Of a DNA stretch of 6,684 nucleotides, positions 6,549-6,684 are shown piece by piece. The first letter of the stretch is position 1, and each line of letters opens with the position of its first letter. The stretch spans positions 1 to 6,684 of the forward strand of contig CAYWVK010000032.1 of assembly GCA_964461865.1 (NCBI GenBank). Reading direction: 5' to 3'. A model generated the notes under the pieces. It had not been told where the DNA came from, did not search any database, and saw nothing but the letters and a program-made list of their open reading frames with translations. This stretch comes from CAYWVK01 sp964461865. Its GTDB lineage: Bacteria; Patescibacteriota; Microgenomatia; Levybacterales; UBA12049. Both the position numbers and the translations under genes were made by a program.

Positions 6549-6568
6549 GACAGCAACGGTCATTGCTT

Positions 6569-6574
<6 letters not shown>
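6549..6574 (-). other. Intron 5' splice site and internal guide sequence
   Basis: Exon GACAGU (6569-6574) pairs with intron GCUGUC (6549-6554), forming P1 with the expected U-G wobble at the cleavage site, extendable by two A-U pairs. The adjoining GACCG (6557-6561) pairs with CGGUC at the start of exon 2, forming P10. Together they fix both splice sites without needing an alignment. Confidence 0.9.

Positions 6575-6684
<110 letters not shown>

Larger units (their letters stand above)
5764..6568 (-). ncRNA. Group I self-splicing intron in 23S rRNA (805 nt)
   Basis: The RNA interrupts 23S between the equivalents of U2604 and U2605. Helices seen: P1 (exon 6569-6574 with guide 6549-6554, closing U-G at the splice site); P10 (6557-6561 with 3' exon 5758-5762); P2 (6488-6505); P3 (6477-6482 with 5879-5884); P4 (6468-6472 with 6371-6375); P5 (6459-6462 with 6380-6383); P6 (6368-6370 with 5898-5900); P6a (6361-6365 with 5902-5906); P7 (5886-5892 with 5852-5858); P8 (5863-5878); P9 (5830-5847, GCGA loop in the transcript); and a last hairpin (5775-5808). 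Conserved P (TGCTGGAAACT), Q (AATCAGCAGG), R (CAGAGACTATA) and S (AAGATATAGTCC) sequences are present. The intron ends in G (5764). No P7.1/P7.2 insertion is seen, which argues against subgroup IA. Its excision is needed for a working ribosome. Confidence 0.95.

Noticed and set aside
5764..6568. Archaeal-type bulge-helix-bulge intron or simple 23S insertion
   Set aside because: P/Q/R/S core sequences, P1/P10 pairing and the terminal G identify a group I ribozyme.

Overview
This AT-rich bacterial window is read almost entirely on the minus strand. It holds a small housekeeping cluster (an S1-repeat RNA-binding protein, RadA and a PIN-TRAM protein), one membrane glycosyltransferase, and the 3' end of an rRNA operon (23S then 5S). 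The 23S gene is split in the peptidyl-transferase region by a group I intron that encodes a LAGLIDADG endonuclease. Low GC, an rRNA intron with its own homing endonuclease, very short leaders and compact gene packing suggest a Candidate Phyla Radiation (Patescibacteria, perhaps Microgenomates-like) genome. That placement is inference; no database was searched.

Layout from left to right. Positions 12-51 hold a perfect 13-bp hairpin plus T-tract, which fits the terminator of a plus-strand gene lying left of the window. Positions 63-3290 (minus) hold S1 protein > RadA > PIN-TRAM, with 21-nt and 3-nt gaps, and an extended -10 promoter at 3328-3336; they probably form one operon. Positions 3361-5082 (minus) encode a 573-residue multi-spanning GT-C type glycosyltransferase with a near-leaderless promoter of the same type. 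Positions 5083-5263 form a short intergenic region with a plausible plus-strand promoter and a doubtful 33-codon ORF. Positions 5264-5410 hold 5S rRNA clamped by a 26-position stem. From about 5465 to 6684 lies the 3' part of 23S rRNA, starting near E. coli position 2489; its 5' end is outside the window.

The most interesting element is the 805-nt intron (5764-6568). I could assign P1, P10, P2-P9 and the P/Q/R/S core sequences by eye. The splice sites fall between the equivalents of U2604 and U2605, two bases after the catalytic A2602. The endonuclease reading frame runs through the ribozyme core: its start codon is buried in the P5 extension, its first codons also form P5', P4' and P6, and its stop codon is part of P6a. 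Ribozyme folding and endonuclease translation should therefore exclude each other. The enzyme has one LAGLIDADG motif and looks like I-CreI, which recognises the neighbouring stretch of the same rRNA helix.
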